A stretch of DNA of 36,711 nt, from NCBI GenBank assembly GCA_903901045.1, contig CAIUPP010000133.1, positions 1 through 36,711 of the forward strand. The letters are read 5' to 3'. Positions within the stretch are counted from its first letter, which is position 1; every line of letters begins with the position of its first letter. A program made the position numbers and the translations under genes. Shown piece after piece: positions 29,721 through 36,711 of this stretch. The stretch is from an uncultured Planctomycetota bacterium (GTDB taxonomy: Bacteria > Planctomycetota > Brocadiia > CAIUPP01). The notes beneath the pieces are model-generated. The model did no database searches, had not been told where the DNA came from, and worked only from the letters and a program-made list of their open reading frames with translations.

Positions 29721-30572
29721 ATGATCAACCCGGATGACGTGCTGCTGATGACTGAACAGGAAAAGCTCGACCTGCTCCGCCAGATTTCCGACGCGGATGA
29801 ATGGCAGAGTTGCTTTGAGCCGCTCTACTTCAGCCTGATGGAGGATGACAGCCCGAAGGTGCGCCAGGAGGCGATCGGCGCGCTCTGGGAGGTGGCCGAC
29901 CAGCGCCACATCGAGCCGCTGATGCAAAAGGCGGAGAAAGACCCCGATGTGGGGGTGCGCGCGAAAGCCGCCAGCGTCCTGGGCATCTACGTATACGACG
30001 GCGTGGTCGAGGGGCTGTTGCCGGAGTCGGACCTGGTGACGGTGCGCTCCTTCCTGCTCGACCTCGCGCAGAACCCCAGCGAGGAACTGCTCGTGCGGCG
30101 CATGGCGATTGAGGCGCTGAGCTTCGATGCGGATGACGTGGTGCAGGACCTGATCGAATGGGCGTACCACCACGCGCAGCCGGAAATGCGGATGACGGCG
30201 ATTTTCGCCATGGGCCGTTCCCGCAATCCGCGCTGGACCGACGCCATCATCGCGGAACTGGACTCCCCGGACCACGCGGTCCAATTGGAGGCGGTGAACG
30301 CGGCCGGAGAGGCCGGGCTGGCGCGCGCCACGCCCCGCCTGCGCATTCTGGCCGCCGCGAAGGACCGCGAACTGGCCAGCGCCGCCATCTGGGCCCTGGC
30401 GCACACCGGCGGCCCCGGCGCCATCGAGACCATCGAGATGCTCACGCAGTCCGACGACGAGGAAGTCCGCCACGTCGCGAACGAGGCGATCGAGGAGTTC
30501 TACCAGACCAGCCGCGACGCGGAAGAGGAGATGGACGAGGATCGCGATGAAGAGGCGGATGATTATCGGTAG
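29721..30572 (+). CDS. HEAT-repeat protein
   Basis: 283 residues built almost wholly of ~30-residue alpha-alpha repeats. Examples are DDSPKVRQEAIGALWEVADQ, KDPDVGVRAKAASVLGIYVY, AQPEMRMTAIFAMGRSRNP, SPDHAVQLEAVNAAGEAGLA and SDDEEVRHVANEAIEEFYQ. The C-terminal tail is strongly acidic (DAEEEMDEDRDEEADD). HEAT scaffolds bind proteins; no catalytic motif or signal peptide is visible, so it is probably a cytoplasmic adaptor. The partner is unknown. No real Shine-Dalgarno is present, in line with a near-leaderless transcript. Confidence 0.82.
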   Translation: MINPDDVLLMTEQEKLDLLRQISDADEWQSCFEPLYFSLMEDDSPKVRQEAIGALWEVADQRHIEPLMQKAEKDPDVGVRAKAASVLGIYVYDGVVEGLLPESDLVTVRSFLLDLAQNPSEELLVRRMAIEALSFDADDVVQDLIEWAYHHAQPEMRMTAIFAMGRSRNPRWTDAIIAELDSPDHAVQLEAVNAAGEAGLARATPRLRILAAAKDRELASAAIWALAHTGGPGAIETIEMLTQSDDEEVRHVANEAIEEFYQTSRDAEEEMDEDRDEEADDYR

Positions 30573-30595
30573 GGATACATGACGAAGAAATCTCT

Positions 30596-30653
30596 TAATC
30601 ACCCAGTCTCCCAGTGGCCAGCAGTTCGGAGATTCGGTGATTGGGAGACTCGG
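30596..30653. repeat. Inverted microrepeat upstream of proS
   Basis: TAATCACCCAGTCTCCCAGT on the left faces GGTGATTGGGAGACTCGG on the right, around a centre GGCCAGCAGTTCGGAGATT. The larger element at 32170-32280 has almost the same centre (GCCGGCAGTTCGGAGATT), so one family lies on both sides of proS. Confidence 0.75.
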
Positions 30654-30696
30654 CTGTTCTTTCGAACTTCGTAAGTCATCGTTTTCGTTTCCTTGA

Positions 30697-32148
<1,452 letters not shown>

Positions 32149-32169
32149 GTCGAAGCGGAGGATGAAGTA

Positions 32170-32280
32170 ATCTCCTGATTACCCAGTCTCCCAATTTCCC
32201 AATCTCCCAGTTGCCGGCAGTTCGGAGATTGGGAGATTAGGAGATTGGGTAATTGGGCGATTAGGTGACAGGGTGATTGG
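32170..32280. repeat. Long inverted microrepeat after proS
   Basis: The left half (about 32170-32213) is built of words like CTCCCAATTTCCCAATCTCC. The right half (about 32224-32280) consists of GGAGATTGGGAGATTAGGAG-type words in the opposite sense. It is the same family as 30596-30653, with more word copies. Confidence 0.8.
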
Positions 32281-32295
32281 GTGAGAGGAGTTGGC

Positions 32296-32682
32296 ATGGA
32301 TTGTCCTCGCGGCCACGGTTCTCTGGGTGAAGCGAAATTGGACGAATTGGTGCTGGACCGCTGCGTCACCTGCGGCGGCATCTGGCTGGACTTCGCCCAG
32401 CTTGAGCGCGTGCTTAGCCGCGACGCGCGGACGCTGCAAAAGCTGATGCCTCACGGGCCGTCGGCCAAACCGGAGGACCCGGAAGGGGAGGATCAGCGAA
32501 CGATCCCCTGCCCCCGCTGCACCGGCACGCTCCTGCGCATGCGTCTCATGCCGGAGATGCTCCACTACTACTCCTGCGTCACCTGCTACGGCCGATGGCT
32601 CGACGGCGAGGAACTCCGCCGGATCGTCGGCCAACCCCTCACGGCGAAATTCGAGAGCCTCTTCCGACAACTGTTGGATTGA
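32296..32682 (+). CDS. Double TFIIB-type zinc-ribbon protein
   Basis: 128 residues with two zf-TFIIB domains. The first is MDCPRGHGSLGEAKLDEL ... DRCVTCGGIWLDFAQLERVL, the second IPCPRCTGTLLRMRL ... YYSCVTCYGRWLDGEELRRI. The first zinc site uses C-x3-H in place of C-x2-C (CPRGH). Both keep the family's G-x-W-L-D signature. Function is unknown, and the fold name does not imply transcription. The ATG at 32296 has GAGAGGAG upstream and is preferred to the GTG at 32281. Confidence 0.8.
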   Translation: MDCPRGHGSLGEAKLDELVLDRCVTCGGIWLDFAQLERVLSRDARTLQKLMPHGPSAKPEDPEGEDQRTIPCPRCTGTLLRMRLMPEMLHYYSCVTCYGRWLDGEELRRIVGQPLTAKFESLFRQLLD

Positions 32683-32692
32683 CAACGGCTTT

Positions 32693-33289
32693 CCACAGAT
32701 GACACCGATGTACACTGATTGCATCGACGAAGATTGAGGGGATCAATGAAGAGGGGGCTATTTGACCGCGCTTGGCTGGCCGTATTGTGCGGTTACATCA
32801 TTCTCTTGTGCTTCACAATCGGATACTGCTATTGGTGTGAAACGCCGCAATCGGCAAGCCCTCTTCTGCTGTTCATTCTGCTCGTGGTAGTGGGTGGCTT
32901 TGTCGCAACCACGGCAATGGGAGCATTGGGAATAGCTGCCAAAGCGTATTGGCGTGGCGCTTTGCTTCTGAGCTTTGTCTTGGCAAGTGTCGTGCTGCTT
33001 CTCGCGATCCTAGGTGCGATCAACAGGGAACGCTCTGGGCTTGCCTTGGCCGCTGCTGTGACTGCCGTGAAGGCTAAAGATGCCAGCGGATTGCAGACGG
33101 TTCAAGCGCACAACATCGAAGTATATACCCACTTCATTGTACTACGCATGAAGGACGGTCGTTCGTTCAGCGTCACACTCGACGAAAAAGGTCGCACGTT
33201 CCATCCACACGCTGTCGTCGAACGTGAGAGCCGGTGATTGGGGAATCCTGTTCCTTCTTGAATCTGCGTCCATCTGCGTTCATCGGCGG
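32693..33289. mobile_element. Putative single-gene cassette with divergent inverted ends
   Basis: Left arm 32693-32720 (CCACAGATGACACCGATGTA...) and right arm 33261-33289 (inverse of CCGCCGATGAACGCAGATGG...) match at roughly three quarters of positions. They enclose only the membrane protein gene 32746-33237, with about 25 bp on either side. Same layout as 10065-10594 and 12561-13022, but the arms are more diverged. Mobility is inferred. Confidence 0.42.
32746..33237 (+). CDS. Hypothetical membrane protein
   Basis: 163 residues, not recognised. Three membrane segments: about 8-28 (AWLAVLCGYIILLCFTIGYC), 38-62 (LLLFILLVVVGGFVATTAMG) and 70-92 (GALLLSFVLASVVLLLAILG). The ~70-residue soluble end contains NIEVYTHFIVLRMKDGRSFS. 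GAGGGG lies about 5 bases before the ATG at 32746. It has lower GC than neighbouring core genes and is the sole gene between the inverted ends at 32693 and 33289. Confidence 0.6.
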   Translation: MKRGLFDRAWLAVLCGYIILLCFTIGYCYWCETPQSASPLLLFILLVVVGGFVATTAMGALGIAAKAYWRGALLLSFVLASVVLLLAILGAINRERSGLALAAAVTAVKAKDASGLQTVQAHNIEVYTHFIVLRMKDGRSFSVTLDEKGRTFHPHAVVERESR

Positions 33290-33302
33290 TTCCCCCGCGT
33301 TC

Positions 33303-34397
33303 TTACTTCCGCAGCAGCCCCGTGAGCAGCATATCCGGCCCGACTTGCCTCCAGTCGGTCTCCCGCAACACCAGCGCGTCGGCCATCTTCGCGATGCCCT
33401 CGCCCGCGATGGGTGAGAGCGCCAAGCGGCCCCCGACCAGTTTCGGCGCGATGAAAACCCTCACCTCGTCCACCAGCCCCTGTTCGATGAACCCGGCGAG
33501 CACTTCGCCGCCTCCCTCGATCATCAGGTTGGTAAGGCTCTCCTGGCCGAGCGCGCGCAGCAGCGCCTCTGCGCTGGGCCTGCCATGCTTTTCAGGAAGG
33601 CGCAGCACCTGGCAGCCCACCGCGGTCAGCGCCGCTACCGCCGCGGCGGGGGCGGTGTCCAGGCAGGCGACCATCAGGGGGGCCTGCTCGATGGTCTGCA
33701 CCAGGCGGCTTGTCAGCGGGAGCCGCGCGTGGCTGTCCAGGACGATCCTCAGCGGATTGCGCCCCTCCGGAAGCCGGCAGGTCAATTCCGGATCATCTTT
33801 TAGAGCGGTCTTCAATCCGACCAGAACCGCATCCACCTCGTTGCGCCATTGGTGCGCCAGGAGGCGCGCCTCCTCGGAACTGACCCAGCGCGAGTCTCCC
33901 GTGGCGGTGGCGATCCGGCCATCCGACGTCATCGCCCATTTCGCAATCACGAAGGGCATCCCGCGCTGCTTCAGCTTGAGGAAGGGCGCGATCATGCGCA
34001 GGCAGCGGTCGCGCTGGATTCCTTCGGTCACCTCCAGCCCCGCCGCGCGCAGCTTGGGAAGGGCGCTCTCCTGCGTGGGGTCCTCCGCGCCGATCACGAC
34101 GGAGCGGAAGCCCGCACGGATTACAGCCTCGGCGCAGGGAGGGGTCTTCTTGTTCAGTCCCGTGCAGGGGGAGAGGGTCACATAAAGCGTCGCGCCCTGG
34201 CAATTCCCCGCGGCGGCGATGGCGTTCACTTCGGCATGGGGAGCGCCGAAGCGCTGATGCCACCCCTCGCCCAGGAGTTGGCCGTCGCGCACGACGACGG
34301 CCCCGACGGGGGGGTTCGGCTCGACGCGTCCCCGGCCGCGCGCCGCCAGTTCCAGCGCCCGCGCCATCCAGCTTTCATGCTCGTTCACAGGGCTCAT
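33303..34397 (-). CDS. ribD: Riboflavin deaminase/reductase
   Basis: 364 residues, bifunctional: deaminates the RibA product and then reduces the ribosyl side chain. The deaminase half (1-145) has PNPPVGAVVV, the zinc/catalytic HAEVNAI (54-60) and Cys78 and Cys88 as further zinc ligands. The reductase half (about 150-360) has VIAKWAMTSDGRIATATGDS, VDAVLVGLKTALKDDPEL and LMIEGGGEVLAGFIEQGLVD. The usual T-L-E-P-C-x-H-x-G-x-T-P-P-C is altered to TLSPCTGLNKKTPPC, so the Glu and His of that loop are changed while both Cys remain. It is transcribed alone from the promoter at 34423-34451. Confidence 0.95.
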   Translation of the reverse strand: MSPVNEHESWMARALELAARGRGRVEPNPPVGAVVVRDGQLLGEGWHQRFGAPHAEVNAIAAAGNCQGATLYVTLSPCTGLNKKTPPCAEAVIRAGFRSVVIGAEDPTQESALPKLRAAGLEVTEGIQRDRCLRMIAPFLKLKQRGMPFVIAKWAMTSDGRIATATGDSRWVSSEEARLLAHQWRNEVDAVLVGLKTALKDDPELTCRLPEGRNPLRIVLDSHARLPLTSRLVQTIEQAPLMVACLDTAPAAAVAALTAVGCQVLRLPEKHGRPSAEALLRALGQESLTNLMIEGGGEVLAGFIEQGLVDEVRVFIAPKLVGGRLALSPIAGEGIAKMADALVLRETDWRQVGPDMLLTGLLRK

Positions 34398-34422
34398 CTC
34401 GTTGTCCTCATTTCACAAGCGC

Positions 34423-34451
34423 ATTATCGGCATGAAAGGGGAGGGAGTCAA
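34423..34451 (-). promoter_or_regulatory. Sigma-70 promoter for ribD
   Basis: TTGACT (34451-34446), a 17-bp spacer, then GATAAT (34428-34423) on the minus strand. The leader is about 20 nt and contains GAGGA. No FMN riboswitch fits in it. Confidence 0.72.
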
Positions 34452-34480
34452 CTTACTTCTCGCGCGCTGCCAGTTGTTGC

Positions 34481-34505
34481 AGGGCAAGGCATGCCTTGCC
34501 CCTAC
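34481..34505. repeat. 25-bp palindrome, AAG/CTT version
   Basis: Identical to the 25-mer at 1128-1152. It lies between the divergent ribD and fhs promoters. Confidence 0.8.
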
Positions 34506-34544
34506 GTCCGGCACAGCGCAATATCCGACCCAACGTAAAGTGAA

Positions 34545-34573
34545 TTTACACCCCAGGGAGCGGATGGTATAAT
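34545..34573 (+). promoter_or_regulatory. Sigma-70 promoter for fhs
   Basis: TTTACA (34545-34550), a 17-bp spacer, then a perfect TATAAT (34568-34573). The start codon is at 34641. Confidence 0.78.
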
Positions 34574-34640
34574 TCCGGGCTATTGCTCGTGGCAAATGGT
34601 TCAGTACGAATACAAGGGACATCAGGAAGGAGAGAAACGT

Positions 34641-36494
34641 ATGGCGTCGATCGTTCCAAGCGACATTGACATCGCTCAAGCGTGCAAGTTGAAGCCCATC
34701 CGCCAGATCGCGGACGAGGCCGGCATTCTCCCCGAAGAACTGGAACTGTACGGCAATTACAAGGCCAAGGTGCATCTCGAAGTGCGCGAGCGCCTGGCGA
34801 AGCGTCCGCAGGGGAAATACATCGACGTGACCGCCATCACCCCCACGCCGCTGGGTGAGGGCAAGACCACCACCACCGTCGGCCTGTCGCAGGCCATCGG
34901 CGCGCACCTGAAGAAGAAGGTCTTCACCTGCATTCGCCAGCCCTCCATGGGCCCGACGTTCGGGATCAAGGGCGGCGCGGCCGGCGGCGGCTACAGCCAG
35001 ATCGTCCCGATGGAGGATTTCAATCTTCACCTCACCGGCGACATCCACGCGGTGAGCATCGCCCACAACCTGCTCGGCGCGGCGATCGACGCGCGCATGA
35101 TGCACGAGCGCAATATGAGCGATAAGGGGCTCTTCAAGGCGCTCTTCCCGAAGGACGAATGGGCTCCCTCACTCCTGCGCCGCGCGCGCCGTCTGGGCAT
35201 CAAGGCCAGCAAGCCTTCCAAGATTTCAGCGGAGGACCGCTCCCGCCTGGTGCGCTTGAACATCAACCCGTTCAGCATCACCTGGAACCGCGTGGTGGAC
35301 GTCAGCGACCGCAGCCTCCGCCAGATCGTGCTGGGGATCGGCAACAAGGACAATGGCTATCCGCGCGAGACCGGCTTCGATATCTCCGTCGCCTCTGAAG
35401 TCATGGCCATCTTCGCCCTGGCCACGAGCATCGAAGACCTGCGCGAGCGCCTGAGCCGCGTGGTCATCGGAATGGACTTCGACGGGAACGCGGTCACCGC
35501 CGAGGACCTCGGCGTCGCCGGAGCGATGACGGTGCTGATGAAGGACGCGATGCTCCCGAACCTGATGCAGACGCTCGAAGGCACCCCCGCGTTCGTCCAC
35601 GCCGGGCCGTTCGCGAACATCGCCCACGGCAACAACTCCATCGTCGCCGACCAGATCGCCGTCAAGCTGGCCGACTACGTCGTCACCGAGTCGGGCTTCG
35701 GCGCGGACATCGGAATGGAGAAGTTCATGGACATCAAGTGCCGCCTGAGCGGCCTGATTCCGAACTGCGTCGTGCTGGTGGCGACCATCCGCGCGCTCAA
35801 GATGCACGGCGGGCTGGGCAAGGTCGTGGCCGGCAAGCCGCTGCCGACGGAGCTTTGCGAGGAGAACCTGCCGGCGCTGGAGAAGGGCGCGGCCAACATG
35901 ATCCGCCACATCGAGATTGCCCGCCAGTTCGGCGTGCCGGTCGTCGTGGCCGTCAACACGTTCACCACCGACACGGCCAACGAGGTCAACCTGCTCAAGA
36001 AGATCGCCGTCAAGGCCGGCGCCGAGGGCGCTTTCAAGGCCGACCACTGGGCGCGCGGCGGCGCGGGCGCGGTGGAGTTGGCCGAGGCGGTCGTTGCGGC
36101 CACCAAGAAGACGGCCAACTTCAAGTTCCTCTACCCGCTCGACATGCCGATCAAGAAGAAGATCGAGACGATCGCGACCAAGGTCTACGGAGCCGACGGG
36201 GTGGATTACCTGCCGGAAGCCGAAGCCAAGATCGCCCTCTACGAGAAACTCGGCTACGACAAGCTCCCGATCTGCATGGCCAAGACGCACCTGTCGCTCA
36301 GCCACCTCCCCGCGCTGAAGGGAGTGCCGAAAGGCTTCCGCATCCCCGTCCGAGACATCCGCGCTTCCGTGGGCGCCGGCTTCCTCTACCCGCTGCTCGG
36401 CGACATGCGCACCATGCCCGGGCTGCCCAGCCGGCCGGTGTTCTACGATGTGGATCTGGACCTCAAGACAGGGAAGATCGTCGGGCTGTTCTAA
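34641..36494 (+). CDS. fhs: Formate-tetrahydrofolate ligase
   Basis: 617 residues. It makes 10-formyl-THF from formate, THF and ATP, the entry to the methyl branch of one-carbon metabolism. It starts [20 protein letters not shown]; the ATP-binding loop is [19 protein letters not shown] (67-85), followed by [72 protein letters not shown] and [19 protein letters not shown]. It is longer than the ~557-residue clostridial enzyme, partly from an extended [20 protein letters not shown] region. AAGGAGAG precedes the ATG at 34641; the frame extension to 34596 is rejected. With porGDAB it fits acetyl-CoA/C1 metabolism, but no other Wood-Ljungdahl gene is present here. Confidence 0.96.
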   Translation: MASIVPSDIDIAQACKLKPIRQIADEAGILPEELELYGNYKAKVHLEVRERLAKRPQGKYIDVTAITPTPLGEGKTTTTVGLSQAIGAHLKKKVFTCIRQPSMGPTFGIKGGAAGGGYSQIVPMEDFNLHLTGDIHAVSIAHNLLGAAIDARMMHERNMSDKGLFKALFPKDEWAPSLLRRARRLGIKASKPSKISAEDRSRLVRLNINPFSITWNRVVDVSDRSLRQIVLGIGNKDNGYPRETGFDISVASEVMAIFALATSIEDLRERLSRVVIGMDFDGNAVTAEDLGVAGAMTVLMKDAMLPNLMQTLEGTPAFVHAGPFANIAHGNNSIVADQIAVKLADYVVTESGFGADIGMEKFMDIKCRLSGLIPNCVVLVATIRALKMHGGLGKVVAGKPLPTELCEENLPALEKGAANMIRHIEIARQFGVPVVVAVNTFTTDTANEVNLLKKIAVKAGAEGAFKADHWARGGAGAVELAEAVVAATKKTANFKFLYPLDMPIKKKIETIATKVYGADGVDYLPEAEAKIALYEKLGYDKLPICMAKTHLSLSHLPALKGVPKGFRIPVRDIRASVGAGFLYPLLGDMRTMPGLPSRPVFYDVDLDLKTGKIVGLF

Positions 36495-36517
36495 GACGCA
36501 CCTGATGACGAAAAAGA

Positions 36518-36547
36518 AGCGGGGCCGCTCAATGGAGCGGCCCCGCT
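36518..36547 (+). terminator. Rho-independent terminator after fhs
   Basis: A perfect 13-bp stem (AGCGGGGCCGCTC, loop AATG, complement 36535-36547) followed by TTATTT, 23 bp after the fhs stop. Confidence 0.88.
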
Positions 36548-36570
36548 TTATTTCGTTGCGCGCAAGGTGG

Positions 36571-36658
36571 AAGCTGTTTCAAAACTCGGCAGGTGGCGCG
36601 GACTACCCCCTCGACTGGCTCGGGGCAAGTGACCCACGCCACAGTTGTGAAACAGCTT
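36571..36658. repeat. Inverted repeat near the right edge
   Basis: AAGCTGTTTCAAAAC (36571-36585) pairs with 36644-36658 at 14 of 15 positions across about 58 bp. A small hairpin (ACCCCC gta GGGGGT, 36683-36697) follows. No gene was seen in 36550-36711. Confidence 0.6.
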
Positions 36659-36711
36659 TGCTCTGTTGAAATCATCCAGCGAACCCCCGTAGGGGGTGAT
36701 GGATAGTAGCC

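Overview
The window is a stretch of GC-rich bacterial chromosome from a Gram-negative organism that is probably uncultivated. Three things argue for Gram-negative: a KDO/LPS gene set (kdsD, kdsC and an LptC/OstA-like protein), a BamB-like lipoprotein, and other exported lipoproteins. The mix of a Minf_1886-type protein, a four-subunit pyruvate:ferredoxin oxidoreductase, formate-tetrahydrofolate ligase and an archaeal/eukaryote-type prolyl-tRNA synthetase suggests an anaerobic or facultative lineage near Planctomycetota, Sumerlaeota or Hydrogenedentota. That placement is inference only. No rRNA, tRNA or CRISPR array was recognised.

Layout. 1-1227: an edge-truncated transposase remnant and about 1 kb of non-coding, repeat-rich DNA. 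1228-4828 (minus): a frameshifted cyclophilin-like pseudogene, ribBA, a secreted S1/P1-nuclease-like protein with a degenerate VWA-like tail, and a STAS protein. 4900-4968: a textbook divergent promoter pair. 5077-9232 (plus): ricT-metG (overlapping), a Minf_1886 protein and a GHMP-kinase-like protein lacking the usual ATP loop. 9501-14474 (minus): two small membrane proteins, a HAD phosphatase, an SDR, a four-helix-bundle protein and gnd. 14666-16836 (plus): a polyprenol-phosphate mannosyltransferase-like enzyme, a membrane protein and an exported TPR-like protein. 17127-20167: the porGDAB operon, closed by a strong terminator. 20393-23683: a zinc-ribbon lipoprotein, a class-I glutamine amidotransferase, a SAM methyltransferase and a membrane protein. 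23877-28219: the parA-kdsD-kdsC-lptC-like operon, with overlapping genes. 28299-36494: a BamB-like lipoprotein (minus), a HEAT-repeat protein, proS, a TFIIB-type zinc-ribbon protein, a membrane protein, ribD (minus) and fhs.

How the genes work together. Riboflavin synthesis is represented at both ends (ribBA, ribD). porGDAB and fhs serve acetyl-CoA and one-carbon metabolism. gnd with the SDR and HAD genes suggests sugar-acid metabolism. kdsD and kdsC make KDO, and the LptC/OstA-like protein would move LPS across the periplasm. Many genes have a near-consensus sigma-70 promoter (TTGACA, 17-bp spacer, TATAAT), which makes transcription units unusually easy to read.

The most unusual content is in the intergenic DNA. 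Several families of small inverted repeats, many built from degenerate 7-11 bp words, lie between core genes. In three cases a matched inverted pair tightly brackets exactly one accessory ORF (10065-10594, 12561-13022, 32693-33289), which looks like a single-gene cassette. A related palindrome is inserted in frame in the methyltransferase gene, and a 25-bp palindrome occurs in two versions whose arms differ by compensating changes.
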